From NCBI RefSeq assembly GCF_003719305.1, contig NZ_RARC01000016.1, positions 1 through 64,000 of the forward strand: a stretch of DNA of 64,000 nt. Direction: 5' to 3'. Below are positions 41,857-50,109 of this stretch, one piece after another. The first letter of the stretch is position 1, and each line of letters opens with the position of its first letter. This stretch comes from Mycolicibacterium stellerae. Its GTDB lineage: Bacteria > Actinomycetota > Actinomycetes > Mycobacteriales > Mycobacteriaceae. The notes beneath the pieces are model-generated. The model did no database searches. It worked only from the letters and a program-made list of their open reading frames with translations, and was not told the origin of the DNA. Made by a program: the position numbers and the translations under genes.

Positions 41857-43653
41857 CTAGAAGCGGTAGTCGCCCAACCACAACGCGGAGACCCCGGTCA
41901 ACGACCGCTCCGCCTGGCCGAACATCTCCACCACGGACCGGCCGAGAATCGCCGCGACCGCCTCGGACAACGAGGCCGCGGCCGGTTGTGATGACGGCTT
42001 GGGGCGCAGGAACTCCAGGAACGAGGAGCCCGGATAGCTGACGATGCGGACGTCGTCGTCCTCGTCGTGCCCGGCAAGCACCTTGGCCCGGTTGATCGCG
42101 GTGCGCAGCCCGCCGAGTTCGTCGACAAGGCCCTTCTCGAGTGCGTCGGCGCCGGTCCACACCCTGCCGCGGGCCACCGCGTCGACGGCGTCCACGGCGA
42201 GCTTGCGTCCCTGCGCGACGCGTTCGATGAAGTCGGTGTAGAACAGATCGGCCTCGGCCTCGACCTGAGCGTGCTGCTCGTCGGTGAACGGCTTGTTGAT
42301 CGACCAGGCGTCGGCGTTGGAGTTGGTGCGCACCGAATCCGAGCCGACGCCGAGCCGGTCCTTGAGTTCGCGGGCCACCAGCTTGCCGGTCACCACGCCG
42401 ATGGATCCGGTGATCGTGCACGCGTTGGCGACGATCGCGTCGGCACCCATCGACACGTAGTAGCCACCAGATGCCGCCACCGCACCCATGGATGCGACGA
42501 CGGGTGTGCCGCCGTCGCGGACCCGGCTCACTTCCCGCCAGATCGTCTCCGACCCGGTGACCGAGCCGCCTGGGCTGTCGACGCGCAGCACGATCGCCGA
42601 CACCGAGTCGTCGGCGGCGGCCTCGCGCAGCGCCGCGGCGATCGTGTCCCCGCCTGCGCTGGAGTTGCCGAACGGCAGCACCTGCGGGCCACCGCGACCG
42701 CTGACGATCGGCCCATGCAGGGTGACGACGGCGATCGTCGGCTTGGACTTGCGGCCGGGGATCGACGGCATGTGCGGGCCCGGCCGGTTCGCCGTCGCCT
42801 TGGCGTAACGCGAAAGGTAAAGCCGCGGCGGTGCATCGGGGCTGTCGGCATCGCCGGTTTCCGGCGAAATGCCCGGCCCCCCAACAAGTTCACCGATGCG
42901 CGCGTAGGCCTCGTCGCGGAAGCCGATCCGGTCGACCAGCCGTCCGGTGACGGCGTCGTCGCGCAGCAGCGGCGCCTTGTTCGCCAGCTCGTCGACCGCG
43001 GCCGGTTCGATGTGCCGGGATTCGGCGATGGCACGCCACACCTGGTTGTGCAGGCTGTCCAGCAGCCGGCTGTCCGCCTCGCGATGAGCGTCGGTGTAGC
43101 GGTCCTGCGTGAAAAGGTTTGCGGCGGACTTGTATTCGCCGCGGGCGACGAACTGCGCCTCGATGCCCGCCTTGTCGAGTGCGTCGCGCAGGAACAGCGC
43201 GCTGGTCGCGAAGCCGACGAGGCCGACGGTTCCCGACGGCTGCATCCAGACCTCACGGAACGCCGACGCCAGGTAGTAGGACAGCGTGCCCGGATAGGTC
43301 TCGGCCCATGCCAGCGAGGGCTTGACGTCGCTGAACGCGGCAATCGCGTCGCGAAGCTCCTGGACCGGTCCTGCCGCGGCGGCCGGGATCTGCACCCGGG
43401 CGATCAGGCCCGATATGCGCGGGTCTTCTGCCGCCCGGTGAATCGCCGCGATGGCCTCCCTGAGCACAAGCGGCCTGCCGCTGCCACCGATGATCGCCAT
43501 CGGGTCGAACCCGCTCGCCTCGGGCGGCGCGGACATCAGATCTAGCTCGAGCACGCAACCGTCAGGCACCCCGTGGTGGCGGGCGGTATCTACTTTGCGG
43601 ACCAAAGAGCGCAGGTCGTCGGCGCCGGGAATGCCGGGCAGGAAGCTGAACAT
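41857..43653 (-). CDS. sppA: Signal peptide peptidase A (protease IV)
   Basis: 598 residues with two SppA domains. The dyad residues are visible: Lys175 in ARGEYKSAANLF and Ser395 in GAVAASGGYYVSMGAD. Serine protease of the S49 family that degrades cleaved signal peptides. No convincing N-terminal membrane segment is seen, unlike E. coli SppA, so membrane attachment may be peripheral. It occupies the position of Rv0724, close to rplO. Divergent from the oxidoreductase at 43709 with only 55 bp between. Confidence 0.94.
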   Translation of the reverse strand: MFSFLPGIPGADDLRSLVRKVDTARHHGVPDGCVLELDLMSAPPEASGFDPMAIIGGSGRPLVLREAIAAIHRAAEDPRISGLIARVQIPAAAAGPVQELRDAIAAFSDVKPSLAWAETYPGTLSYYLASAFREVWMQPSGTVGLVGFATSALFLRDALDKAGIEAQFVARGEYKSAANLFTQDRYTDAHREADSRLLDSLHNQVWRAIAESRHIEPAAVDELANKAPLLRDDAVTGRLVDRIGFRDEAYARIGELVGGPGISPETGDADSPDAPPRLYLSRYAKATANRPGPHMPSIPGRKSKPTIAVVTLHGPIVSGRGGPQVLPFGNSSAGGDTIAAALREAAADDSVSAIVLRVDSPGGSVTGSETIWREVSRVRDGGTPVVASMGAVAASGGYYVSMGADAIVANACTITGSIGVVTGKLVARELKDRLGVGSDSVRTNSNADAWSINKPFTDEQHAQVEAEADLFYTDFIERVAQGRKLAVDAVDAVARGRVWTGADALEKGLVDELGGLRTAINRAKVLAGHDEDDDVRIVSYPGSSFLEFLRPKPSSQPAAASLSEAVAAILGRSVVEMFGQAERSLTGVSALWLGDYRF

Positions 43654-43708
43654 GGCCCGAGCCTACCGACGCGAGTGCGCGTTCAGCTTCGACGCCTACC
43701 GTGGAATC

Positions 43709-44635
43709 GTGAGGTTCTCGATCTCAATCCCCCAGCTGGACTACGACCGCTTCGACGATGCAGGCGTCAAGGCCTACCTCGCCCGTGCCGAGGAGCTCGG
43801 CTTCGAAGGCGGCTGGACGATGGAGCAGGTCGTCGGCGGCTCGCCGCAGATCGCGCCGCTGGAGATGCTCGCATACGCCGCCTCCTGTACGACCCGGCTG
43901 CGGCTGGGCGTTGCGGTGCTGATCACCACGCTGCACGACCCGCTGCAGCTGGCGTGGGCCGTCACCGCCGTCGACCGTCTCAGCCACGGCAGGGTCGACG
44001 TCGGCATCGGCCACGGCGGAAAGCGCAGACCGTTTCCGGCGTTCGGTGTGGATCCCTCGACGTTCGTCAGTTACTTCACCGAAGGCATCGAGCTGATGAA
44101 GGCTTCGTGGTCCGACGAACCGAAGGTGACGTTCCACGGCCGGTTCCGCGACGTCGACGGCCTGCCGATTGCGCCGAAGCCGGTGCAGCGCCCACACCCG
44201 CCGCTATGGATCGGCGGCACCGCCCCCAAGGCGCTGGCCCGAGCCGTGCGTCTCGGAGACGCCTTCATCGGTGCGGGCTCGTCGACCACGGAGACGTTCG
44301 CCAAGGCGGTGCGGACGGTCCGCCACGAACTCGACGAACAAGGTAAGGACGCAACGCGATTCACCATCGGTAAGCGGGTATACGTGACCGTCGACGACGA
44401 CGCGGGGCATGCCCGCGAGCGGGTGGTCGCCGGACTGCACCGCATCTATGGAGACATGCCGGGCATCGAGGATGTCCCGGTGTCAGGCACACCAGACGAC
44501 GTCGTGCGCGGTGTCGGTGAGGTGATCGACGCGGGCGCCGGGATGGTGCTGCTGAACCCGGTCGGCAGGAACGTTGCCGAAGACCGCGAGCAGATGGAAC
44601 GGCTTGCCGCCGAGGTGATCCCGCAATTGCGGTGA
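43709..44635 (+). CDS. LLM-class (probably F420-dependent) oxidoreductase
   Basis: 308-residue luciferase-like barrel: RFSISIPQLDYDRFD, GGWTMEQVVGGSP, RLGVAVLITTLHDPLQLAWA, GRVDVGIGHGGKRR and PPLWIGGTAPKALARAVRLGD. The GTG at 43709 is preceded at 6 nt by TACCGT (43697-43702), a -10-like hexamer, so translation probably begins at the 5' end of the mRNA. Substrate unknown. Confidence 0.88.
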   Translation: MRFSISIPQLDYDRFDDAGVKAYLARAEELGFEGGWTMEQVVGGSPQIAPLEMLAYAASCTTRLRLGVAVLITTLHDPLQLAWAVTAVDRLSHGRVDVGIGHGGKRRPFPAFGVDPSTFVSYFTEGIELMKASWSDEPKVTFHGRFRDVDGLPIAPKPVQRPHPPLWIGGTAPKALARAVRLGDAFIGAGSSTTETFAKAVRTVRHELDEQGKDATRFTIGKRVYVTVDDDAGHARERVVAGLHRIYGDMPGIEDVPVSGTPDDVVRGVGEVIDAGAGMVLLNPVGRNVAEDREQMERLAAEVIPQLR

Positions 44636-44665
44636 GCGAGCCAAGCGGTTGCGTATCGTGACGCT

Positions 44666-45406
44666 ATGGATGCGTTCCCGCTCCATCGGTCAGGCAGCGG
44701 CTCGGAGATCAGCCGTCGCAGACTGTTGCACCGGGCCGGGATGGCTGGCCTCGCCGTCGCCGCCGTCAACGCCTGCTCGACGGAGCCGGTAGCAGCGGCG
44801 GCATCGCCTCCCAGTTCATCAGTCGTGCTGTGCCGGAAGGCTTGGGGCGCCGCTTCGGCGCGGCCCGGCGGCACACCCCACACCCTGAACAGGATGGCGG
44901 TTCACCACACAGAGGTGCTGCTCGGCAACAATGCGAACGCGCCCGCGCGCCTTCGCCAGCACCAGCGATATCACCAGGAATCGCAAGGGTGGATCGATAT
45001 CGCCTACCACCTCAGCGTCGACCGCAACGGGAACATCTACCAACTCAGGGATCCGAACCTAGTCGGCGACACCGCAACGAATTACGACCCCACCGGCCAC
45101 TTCCTCGTCGTCTGCGAGGGTGACTTCGACCAAGAAGGGGTGACAGCGGCGCAGCTCGATGGCGCCGCGCTCGCATTTGCTTGGGCGGCACAGCAGTTCG
45201 GAATCCCGACAGACACCCTCGCAGGACACCGAGACGAGAGCCCGGAGACGACCTGCCCGGGCGCAAGCCTGTATGCCCACGTCACCTCGGGTGACCTGAG
45301 AAGCCGTGTCGACGCCATCTCGGCCGAAGGCCCGGTGGATCTGCCGACAATCTGCGGACCAGAGGCCGACGCGATAGTCGCAGACATCGAGGCGGGCATC
45401 CGCTGA
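44666..45406 (+). CDS. Exported N-acetylmuramoyl-L-alanine amidase (Amidase_2/PGRP fold)
   Basis: 246 residues. The N-terminus has a Tat-type signal (SRRRLLHRAG, then a hydrophobic run) ending in NAC at Cys37, a possible lipidation site. The mature part is a zinc amidase: RMAVHHTEV with a metal His, AYHLSVDRNGNIYQLR, GHRDE and TTCPG with the His/Cys ligands typical of T7 lysozyme-like and PGRP amidases. It cuts the bond between MurNAc and the stem peptide of peptidoglycan outside the membrane. TATCGT at 44654-44659 lies 6 nt before the ATG, so the transcript is probably leaderless. Confidence 0.87.
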   Translation: MDAFPLHRSGSGSEISRRRLLHRAGMAGLAVAAVNACSTEPVAAAASPPSSSVVLCRKAWGAASARPGGTPHTLNRMAVHHTEVLLGNNANAPARLRQHQRYHQESQGWIDIAYHLSVDRNGNIYQLRDPNLVGDTATNYDPTGHFLVVCEGDFDQEGVTAAQLDGAALAFAWAAQQFGIPTDTLAGHRDESPETTCPGASLYAHVTSGDLRSRVDAISAEGPVDLPTICGPEADAIVADIEAGIR

Positions 45407-45438
45407 GCAGTCCCCGCAAACGGGAGGTGCGCCCAGCG

Positions 45439-45472
45439 AAAGCCCCCGACACGCCGGGCGTGCGGGGGCTTT
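45439..45472. terminator. Bidirectional terminator between the amidase gene and rplO
   Basis: AAAGCCCCCG pairs perfectly with CGGGGGCTTT, and the loop contains a further CACGC/GCGTG pairing. It has A- and T-tracts on its two sides, so it can stop the spc ribosomal operon from one side and the amidase transcript from the other. Confidence 0.85.
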
Positions 45473-45490
45473 GGCGTCGTGCGCGGCGGG

Positions 45491-45931
45491 TTAGGCCTCG
45501 GTCGCGGAACCGCCTGCGGCCGAGATCTTTTCCTTTGCGCTGCCGCTGAACTTGTGCGCGGTGACGTTGACCTTCACGGTCAGCTTGCCGTCGCCGAGCA
45601 CCTTCACCAGCGAGTTCTTTCGGACCGCACCCGCCGCCACCAGTTCCTCGACACCGACGTCGCCGCCCTTGGGGAACAGCTTGTCCAGGTCGCCGACGTT
45701 GACGACCTCGTAGGAGGTGCGGAACCGGTTGCGGAAGCCCTTGAGCTTCGGCAGCCGCATGTGAATCGGCATCTGGCCACCCTCGAACGTCGCGGGGACG
45801 TTCTTGCGGGCCTTCGTACCCTTCGTACCGCGACCAGCGGTCTTGCCCTTGGACCCCTCGCCACGGCCCACCCGGGTCTTGGCGGTCTTCGAGCCGGGAG
45901 CCGGCTTCAGGTCATGGAGTTTGATCGTCAT
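45491..45931 (-). CDS. rplO: 50S ribosomal protein L15
   Basis: 146 residues with the L15 N-terminal KTRVGRGEGSKGKTAGRGTKG, the GGQMPIHMRLPKLKGFRNRF segment, and a conserved C-terminal half. Last gene of the spc operon. Its ATG overlaps the rpmD stop by 4 bp, and the hairpin at 45439-45472 follows its stop. Confidence 0.97.
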   Translation of the reverse strand: MTIKLHDLKPAPGSKTAKTRVGRGEGSKGKTAGRGTKGTKARKNVPATFEGGQMPIHMRLPKLKGFRNRFRTSYEVVNVGDLDKLFPKGGDVGVEELVAAGAVRKNSLVKVLGDGKLTVKVNVTAHKFSGSAKEKISAAGGSATEA

Positions 45932-46152
45932 GCTTTGGCCCTTTGCTCTTCGCGCGAGCGCTCATCGCCGGGCTCCACCGCTTCTACTTCGATGAGGTGA
46001 TGCACGGTCTTGATGAGCCCGCGGGTCTGGTCGTTGTCCTCACGGACGACCGACTGCCGGATCTTGCGCAGTCCCAGCGAGCGCAGGCTCTCCTTCTGGC
46101 GCCAGCGCGCACCGATGGTGCTGCGCACCTGGGTGATCTTCAGCTCTGCCAT
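45928..46152 (-). CDS. rpmD: 50S ribosomal protein L30, with extended C-terminus
   Basis: 74 residues. The L30 fold is normal (LKITQVRSTIGARWRQKESL, LGLRKIRQSVVREDN, GLIKTVHHLIEVE). After EVEAVEP it continues with GDERSREEQRAKA, about ten residues longer than the M. tuberculosis protein. Most of this tail is encoded by a 27-bp sequence (45945-45971) that recurs in non-coding DNA at 49863-49889 with one mismatch. The tail therefore looks like a repeat that was captured by the reading frame. Confidence 0.96.
   Translation of the reverse strand: MAELKITQVRSTIGARWRQKESLRSLGLRKIRQSVVREDNDQTRGLIKTVHHLIEVEAVEPGDERSREEQRAKA
45945..45971 (-). repeat. 27-bp dispersed repeat, copy 1 (inside rpmD)
   Basis: Minus-strand sequence begins CCGGCGATGAGCGCT and ends GCGCGAAGAGC. 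It matches 49863-49889 (plus strand) at 26 of 27 positions. It encodes residues of the extra L30 tail. Confidence 0.75.
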
Positions 46153-46154
46153 GG

Positions 46155-46829
46155 CTATGCCGATCCTTCACGTGCGGCGGTCGCGGCCAACGCATCGGCC
46201 TCACGGCGCGCCCGCAGCATGCTGGGGGGCGCCACGTCCTCGATGGGCAGACCACGGCGGGCCGCCACCTCTTCGGGACGCTGAAGCAGCTTCAGCGCGG
46301 CAACGGTGGCGTGCACCACGTTGATCGCGTTGTCACTGCCCAGCGACTTGGCCAGGATGTCATGCACGCCAGCGCATTCCAGCACCGCACGGGCAGCACC
46401 ACCGGCGATCACACCGGTACCGGCGCTGGCCGGGCGCAGCATGACCACACCCGCAGCGGCCTCACCCTGAACCGGGTGGGTGATGGTGCCACCGATCAGC
46501 GGAACGCGGAAGAAACCCTTGCGAGCCTCCTCGACGCCCTTGGCGATCGCGGCGGGGACTTCCTTGGCCTTGCCGTAGCCGACACCGACCATGCCGTTGC
46601 CGTCTCCGACGATCACCAGGGCGGTGAAGCTGAACCGCCGGCCACCCTTGACCACCTTGGAGACGCGGTTGATCGTGACGACGCGCTCGATGTAGTTGCT
46701 CTTTTCGCCGCCGTCGCGATCGCGACGACCGCCACGATCGTCGCGGCGTCCCCGGCCCTCGCGGTCACCGCGGGGCGGCCTGCCGTCCGAACTCGAAGGC
46801 CCGGCGGCTCCTGCTGCCTGCTCGGCCAT
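46155..46829 (-). CDS. rpsE: 30S ribosomal protein S5
   Basis: 224 residues. An N-terminal glycine/arginine/aspartate-rich extension of about 50 residues (GDREGRGRRDDRGGRRDRDG), common in actinobacterial S5, precedes the core: VVTINRVSKVVKGGRRFSFT, VGYGKAKEVPAAIAKGVEEA, VMLRPASAGTGVIAGGAARA. Two bases separate it from rpmD. The 40-nt gap before rplR is the widest among its neighbours in this part of the operon. Confidence 0.97.
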   Translation of the reverse strand: MAEQAAGAAGPSSSDGRPPRGDREGRGRRDDRGGRRDRDGGEKSNYIERVVTINRVSKVVKGGRRFSFTALVIVGDGNGMVGVGYGKAKEVPAAIAKGVEEARKGFFRVPLIGGTITHPVQGEAAAGVVMLRPASAGTGVIAGGAARAVLECAGVHDILAKSLGSDNAINVVHATVAALKLLQRPEEVAARRGLPIEDVAPPSMLRARREADALAATAAREGSA

Positions 46830-46869
46830 TACGTAGTCCTTCCAATTGTTTTCAGGTCATTCGCCATCA

Positions 46870-47283
46870 TCAGAACTTCAGCCCACCTTCGCGTGCCGCG
46901 TCGGCCAGCGCCGCGAGCCGTCCGCCGTAGGTGTAGCCACCCCGGTCGAACACGACGGTCTCGATCCCGGCAGCCTTGGCGCGCTCGGCGATCAGCTGAC
47001 CGACCCGCTTGCTGTGAGCCTTCTTGTCGCCATCCACACCGCGCACGTCGGCCTCGATGGACGACGCTGCCGCCACCGTGGTGCCGGTCAGATCGTTGAC
47101 CAACTGCACGTGGATGTGGCGCGCGGAGCGGTGCACGACCAGGCGCGGCGTCTCCGCCGATCCTTCGATCTTCTTGCGCAGCCGCGCGTGCCTGCGCAGC
47201 CGCGAGGTGCGGCGGGCCGCTGCGACACTCTGCCCCGCTCCGGGCTTCTGCTTTGCGCCTTTTGTCTTCTGGGCTTGAGCCAT
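46870..47283 (-). CDS. rplR: 50S ribosomal protein L18
   Basis: 137 residues; L18 core RRHARLRKKIEGSAETPRLV, RSARHIHVQLVNDLTGTTV and VVFDRGGYTYGGRLAALADA, which binds 5S rRNA. A basic N-terminal tail of about 20 residues precedes it. Starts 2 nt after the rplF stop. Confidence 0.97.
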   Translation of the reverse strand: MAQAQKTKGAKQKPGAGQSVAAARRTSRLRRHARLRKKIEGSAETPRLVVHRSARHIHVQLVNDLTGTTVAAASSIEADVRGVDGDKKAHSKRVGQLIAERAKAAGIETVVFDRGGYTYGGRLAALADAAREGGLKF

Positions 47284-47285
47284 TG

Positions 47286-47825
47286 CTACTTACCTGTCTT
47301 TCCGACCTTGCGGCGGATCTGCTCACCCTCGTAGCGGATGCCCTTGCCCTTGTACGGGTCATTCTTCCGCAGACGACGGATGTTGGCGGCGATCTGGCCG
47401 ACCTTCTGCTTGTCGATACCGGTGATCGAGAACTTCGTCGGCGTCTCCACCGCGAAGGTGACGCCCTCGGGTGCGGTGATCAGCACCGGGTGGCTGTAGC
47501 CAAGAGCGAACTCGAGGTTGCTGCCCTTGGCCACCACGCGGTAGCCGACGCCGAAGATCTCCATCTTGACGGTGTAACCCTCGGTGACACCGGTGACGAG
47601 GTTGGCCACCAGGGTGCGCGACAGCCCGTGCAGCGAGCGGTTGCGCCGCTCGTCGTCGGGCCGGCTCACCACGATGGCGCCGTCGTCGTCTCGGGCTATC
47701 GTGATCGGTTCGGCCACCGCGAGGTCAAGGGTGCCCTTGGGCCCCTTGACCGAGACTTTCTGGCCGTCGATCGTCACGTCGACTCCGGCGGGTATCGCAA
47801 CCGGCTGCTTTCCAATGCGCGACAT
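47286..47825 (-). CDS. rplF: 50S ribosomal protein L6
   Basis: 179 residues, standard length. MSRIGKQPVAIPAGVDV at the start and the C-terminal KVGQIAANIRRLRKNDPYKG signature of L6. The gap to rpsH is 13 nt. Confidence 0.98.
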   Translation of the reverse strand: MSRIGKQPVAIPAGVDVTIDGQKVSVKGPKGTLDLAVAEPITIARDDDGAIVVSRPDDERRNRSLHGLSRTLVANLVTGVTEGYTVKMEIFGVGYRVVAKGSNLEFALGYSHPVLITAPEGVTFAVETPTKFSITGIDKQKVGQIAANIRRLRKNDPYKGKGIRYEGEQIRRKVGKTGK

Positions 47826-47838
47826 AGCTAGTTCCCCC

Positions 47839-48237
47839 TCACCAGACGTAGGCGAGGACTTCGCCGCCCACGCCTTGTCGTGACGCCTGACGGTCGGTCA
47901 GCAGCCCCGAGGACGTGGAGATGATCGCCACGCCGAGGCCGCCGAGCACCCGCGGCAAATTGGTCGATTTCGCGTACACCCGCAGACCGGGCTTGGACAC
48001 CCGGCGCAGGCCCGCGATGCTGCGTTCACGGCTCGGGCCGTACTTCAGCTCGACTATCAGCGACTTGCCCACCCGAGCATCCTCGGTGTGGTAGTCGGTG
48101 ATGTAGCCCTCCGCCTTGAGGATCTCGGCGATGTTCGCCTTGATCTTCGAATGCGGCAGGGTCACCTCATCGTGGTACGCCGAATTGGCGTTGCGCAGAC
48201 GTGTCAAGAAATCTGCGATCGGATCCGTCATGGTCAT
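47839..48237 (-). CDS. rpsH: 30S ribosomal protein S8
   Basis: 132 residues; DPIADFLTRLRNANSAYHDE at the N-terminus and the S8 signature GLGVAIISTSSGLLTDRQA near the C-terminus. It binds 16S rRNA helix 21. An 84-nt gap separates it from rpsN. Confidence 0.98.
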   Translation of the reverse strand: MTMTDPIADFLTRLRNANSAYHDEVTLPHSKIKANIAEILKAEGYITDYHTEDARVGKSLIVELKYGPSRERSIAGLRRVSKPGLRVYAKSTNLPRVLGGLGVAIISTSSGLLTDRQASRQGVGGEVLAYVW

Positions 48238-48321
48238 GACAGCCGGTTCACCTTCCTCGCGGCGGTTCCCCTTTTTAAGGGCCTACCGCAACTTTCTTTC
48301 GAATGGGACGTGGTCTTGGGG

Positions 48322-48507
48322 TTACCAGCTGGACTTCTGCACACCTGGCAGCTCGCCGGCATGCGCCATCTCGCGCAGGCAGATGCGGCACAGCCCGAAC
48401 TTGCGGTAGACCGCGTGCGGACGGCCGCACCTGTTGCAGCGGGTATAGCCGCGCACCTTGAACTTGGGCTTCTTATTGGCCTTGTTGACCAGAGCCTTCT
48501 TTGCCAT
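48322..48507 (-). CDS. rpsN: 30S ribosomal protein S14, zinc-binding short form
   Basis: 61 residues, the type Z form: MAKKALVNKANKKPKFKV, then CNRC and CRIC, four cysteines for zinc. In mycobacteria the spc operon carries this form, and a zinc-free paralogue elsewhere replaces it under zinc starvation. The ATG at 48507 is 4 nt from the rplE stop; longer reading upstream would re-read rplE. Confidence 0.97.
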   Translation of the reverse strand: MAKKALVNKANKKPKFKVRGYTRCNRCGRPHAVYRKFGLCRICLREMAHAGELPGVQKSSW

Positions 48508-48511
48508 CTGT

Positions 48512-49084
48512 TCAGTTCTCCTTGAACGGAAAGCCGAGGGCCCGCAACAGCGCTCGTCCTTCGTCGTCGTTCGTCGCCGAGGTGACGACGGTGATGTCCA
48601 TGCCACGGGGGCGGTCGATGGAGTCCACGTCGATCTCGTGGAACACCGACTGCTCGGACAACCCGAAGGTGTAGTTGCCGCGGCCGTCGAATTGCTTGGG
48701 GCTCAACCCACGGAAGTCGCGGATACGCGGCAGCGCGATCGAGATCAGCCGGTCCAGGAACTCCCACATCCGGTCGCCGCGCAGCGTCACGCGGGCGCCA
48801 ATCGGCATGCCTTCGCGCAGCTTGAACTGGGCGATCGACTTCGTCGCCTTGCGCACCTCGGGCTTCTGGCCGGTGATCAGCGCCAGGTCGTTGACCGCGC
48901 CGTTGATCAGCTTGGCGTCGCGGGCGGCGTCGCCGACGCCCATGTTCACCACGACCTTGACCACACCGGGGATCTGCATGACGTTGCCGTAGCTGAAGTC
49001 CTTTTGCAGCGAGTCGCGAATCTCCTCGCGGTAGCGCTGTTTCAGGCGGGGCAGCGACTTCTCTGTCTTCTCAGCCGTGGTCAT
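48512..49084 (-). CDS. rplE: 50S ribosomal protein L5
   Basis: 190 residues: RLKQRYREEIRDSLQKDFSY, IPGVVKVVVNMGVGDAARDA, and the L5 C-terminal half with GRGNYTFGLSEQSVFHEID. It contacts 5S rRNA. Starts 2 nt after rplX. Confidence 0.98.
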   Translation of the reverse strand: MTTAEKTEKSLPRLKQRYREEIRDSLQKDFSYGNVMQIPGVVKVVVNMGVGDAARDAKLINGAVNDLALITGQKPEVRKATKSIAQFKLREGMPIGARVTLRGDRMWEFLDRLISIALPRIRDFRGLSPKQFDGRGNYTFGLSEQSVFHEIDVDSIDRPRGMDITVVTSATNDDEGRALLRALGFPFKEN

Positions 49085-49086
49085 TC

Positions 49087-49404
49087 TCAGATGTCCTTGC
49101 CGTTGGTCTTGGCGATGCGGACGTTCTTGCCGCTCTCATCGTCTTTCCGGTAACCGATGCGGGTCGGCTTGCCGTCGGAGTCGACCACCATCACGTTTGA
49201 CACGTGGATCGGCGCCTCCTGGGTGACGATGCCGCCCGAGGACGCACCACGCTCGGTGCGGGATATCGGGGTGTGCTTCTTGATGCGGTTGACGCCTTCG
49301 ACAAGAATCTTGTTGCGAGTCGGAAACGCCTGCAGCACCTTGCCTTTGGCGCCCTTGTCCTTGCCCGAGACGACCAGGACGGTGTCGCCCTTGTGGACCT
49401 TCAT
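49087..49404 (-). CDS. rplX: 50S ribosomal protein L24
   Basis: 105 residues with the KOW motif KGDTVLVVSGKDKGAKGKVL at the N-terminus. It abuts rplN directly, with its ATG next to the rplN stop. Confidence 0.98.
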   Translation of the reverse strand: MKVHKGDTVLVVSGKDKGAKGKVLQAFPTRNKILVEGVNRIKKHTPISRTERGASSGGIVTQEAPIHVSNVMVVDSDGKPTRIGYRKDDESGKNVRIAKTNGKDI

Positions 49405-49773
49405 CTACAACACCTCCGGAGCGAGCGAGACGATTTTCATGAAGCGCTTCTCGCGCAGTTCACGGCCGACGGGGCCGAAGATGCGCGTCCCGCGCGGATC
49501 GTTGTCCGGCTTGATGATGACCGCGGCGTTCTCGTCGAACTTGATGTAGCTGCCGTCGGCGCGGCGGCGCTCCTTGACGGTGCGCACGATGACGGCCTTG
49601 ACGACCTCGCCGCGCTTGACGTTGCCACCGGGGATGGCCTCCTTGACGGTGGCCACGATGATGTCGCCGATGCCGGCATATCGCCGCGACGAGCCACCGA
49701 GCACGCGGATGCACAAGATCTCCTTGGCGCCCGTGTTATCGGCGACCTTCACCCGCGATTCCTGCTGAATCAC
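49405..49773 (-). CDS. rplN: 50S ribosomal protein L14
   Basis: 122 residues, standard length: MIQQESRVKVADNTGAKEIL and the signature GDIIVATVKEAIPGGNVKRG. First gene of the spc operon here; its promoter must lie in the 49774-50109 spacer, as the S10 operon is 7.8 kb away behind other genes. Confidence 0.98.
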   Translation of the reverse strand: MIQQESRVKVADNTGAKEILCIRVLGGSSRRYAGIGDIIVATVKEAIPGGNVKRGEVVKAVIVRTVKERRRADGSYIKFDENAAVIIKPDNDPRGTRIFGPVGRELREKRFMKIVSLAPEVL

Positions 49774-49862
49774 TCGATCTCCTCGACCTGGTTACGTGTG
49801 CACGCAGGATTACCGACCCTGACGTGCGCGGTCTTGCGTCACCGAAGAGCACGCAGGGCCTG

Positions 49863-49889
49863 CCGGCGATGAGCGCTTGCGCGAAGAGC
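49863..49889 (+). repeat. 27-bp dispersed repeat, copy 2 (intergenic)
   Basis: Begins CCGGCGATGAGCGCT, one mismatch (T for C at position 16) to the copy inside rpmD at 45945-45971. Here it lies in non-coding DNA upstream of rplN. Confidence 0.75.
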
Positions 49890-49980
49890 TACAAGCATCA
49901 GCGGCTGGCCGAGGTCTGCCCAAGGCAACCAGTGAATTCTAGGCGACGACCAGCAATGCTCCAAATCCGTCCGGTTTGCC

Positions 49981-50044
49981 CCGCGAGGGTGCGTGTCTGC
50001 ACACGACACGCCGGTACACGGCGGCATTCTGCGCACGCTCGCGG
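49981..50044. repeat. Dispersed palindromic repeat, copy B
   Basis: Arms CCGCGAGGGTGCG (left) and CGCACGCTCGCGG (right) pair with one mismatch. The segment GTGCGTGTCTGCACACGACA followed by CGCC is identical to copy A at 38226-38293, whereas the inner loop differs. The shared arms with variable middle indicate a repeat family. Confidence 0.75.
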
Positions 50045-50070
50045 AGGGGAGGCCCCGATTCAGGCCTAAA

Positions 50071-50089
50071 TAAGGGTAGCCTAACTTCA
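50071..50089 (+). promoter_or_regulatory. IdeR/DtxR iron-box-like site
   Basis: TAAGGGTAGCCTAACTTCA matches the IdeR consensus TTAGGTTAGSCTAACCTAA at about 15 of 19 positions, including the central TAGCCTAAC. It is 20 nt upstream of the ATG at 50110 and overlaps the expected promoter. Iron-bound IdeR at such a position represses transcription. Confidence 0.6.
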
Positions 50090-50109
50090 ACTGACGAAAG
50101 GAGCCGAAA

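Larger units (their letters stand above)
49774..50109. other. Spacer upstream of rplN with repeats and an iron-box-like site
   Basis: 336 bp without a gene. From left to right it should hold the rplN promoter (leftward), the second copy of the 27-bp repeat (49863-49889), the palindromic repeat copy B (49981-50044) and the IdeR-like box (50071-50089) that belongs to the methyltransferase gene at 50110. Confidence 0.6.

Noticed and set aside
41066..42421. A 451-codon minus-strand frame over the SDR gene and the end of sppA
   Set aside because: The C-terminal part of sppA and the SDR gene both have catalytic motifs in other frames; this one is Arg/Gly-rich without motifs.
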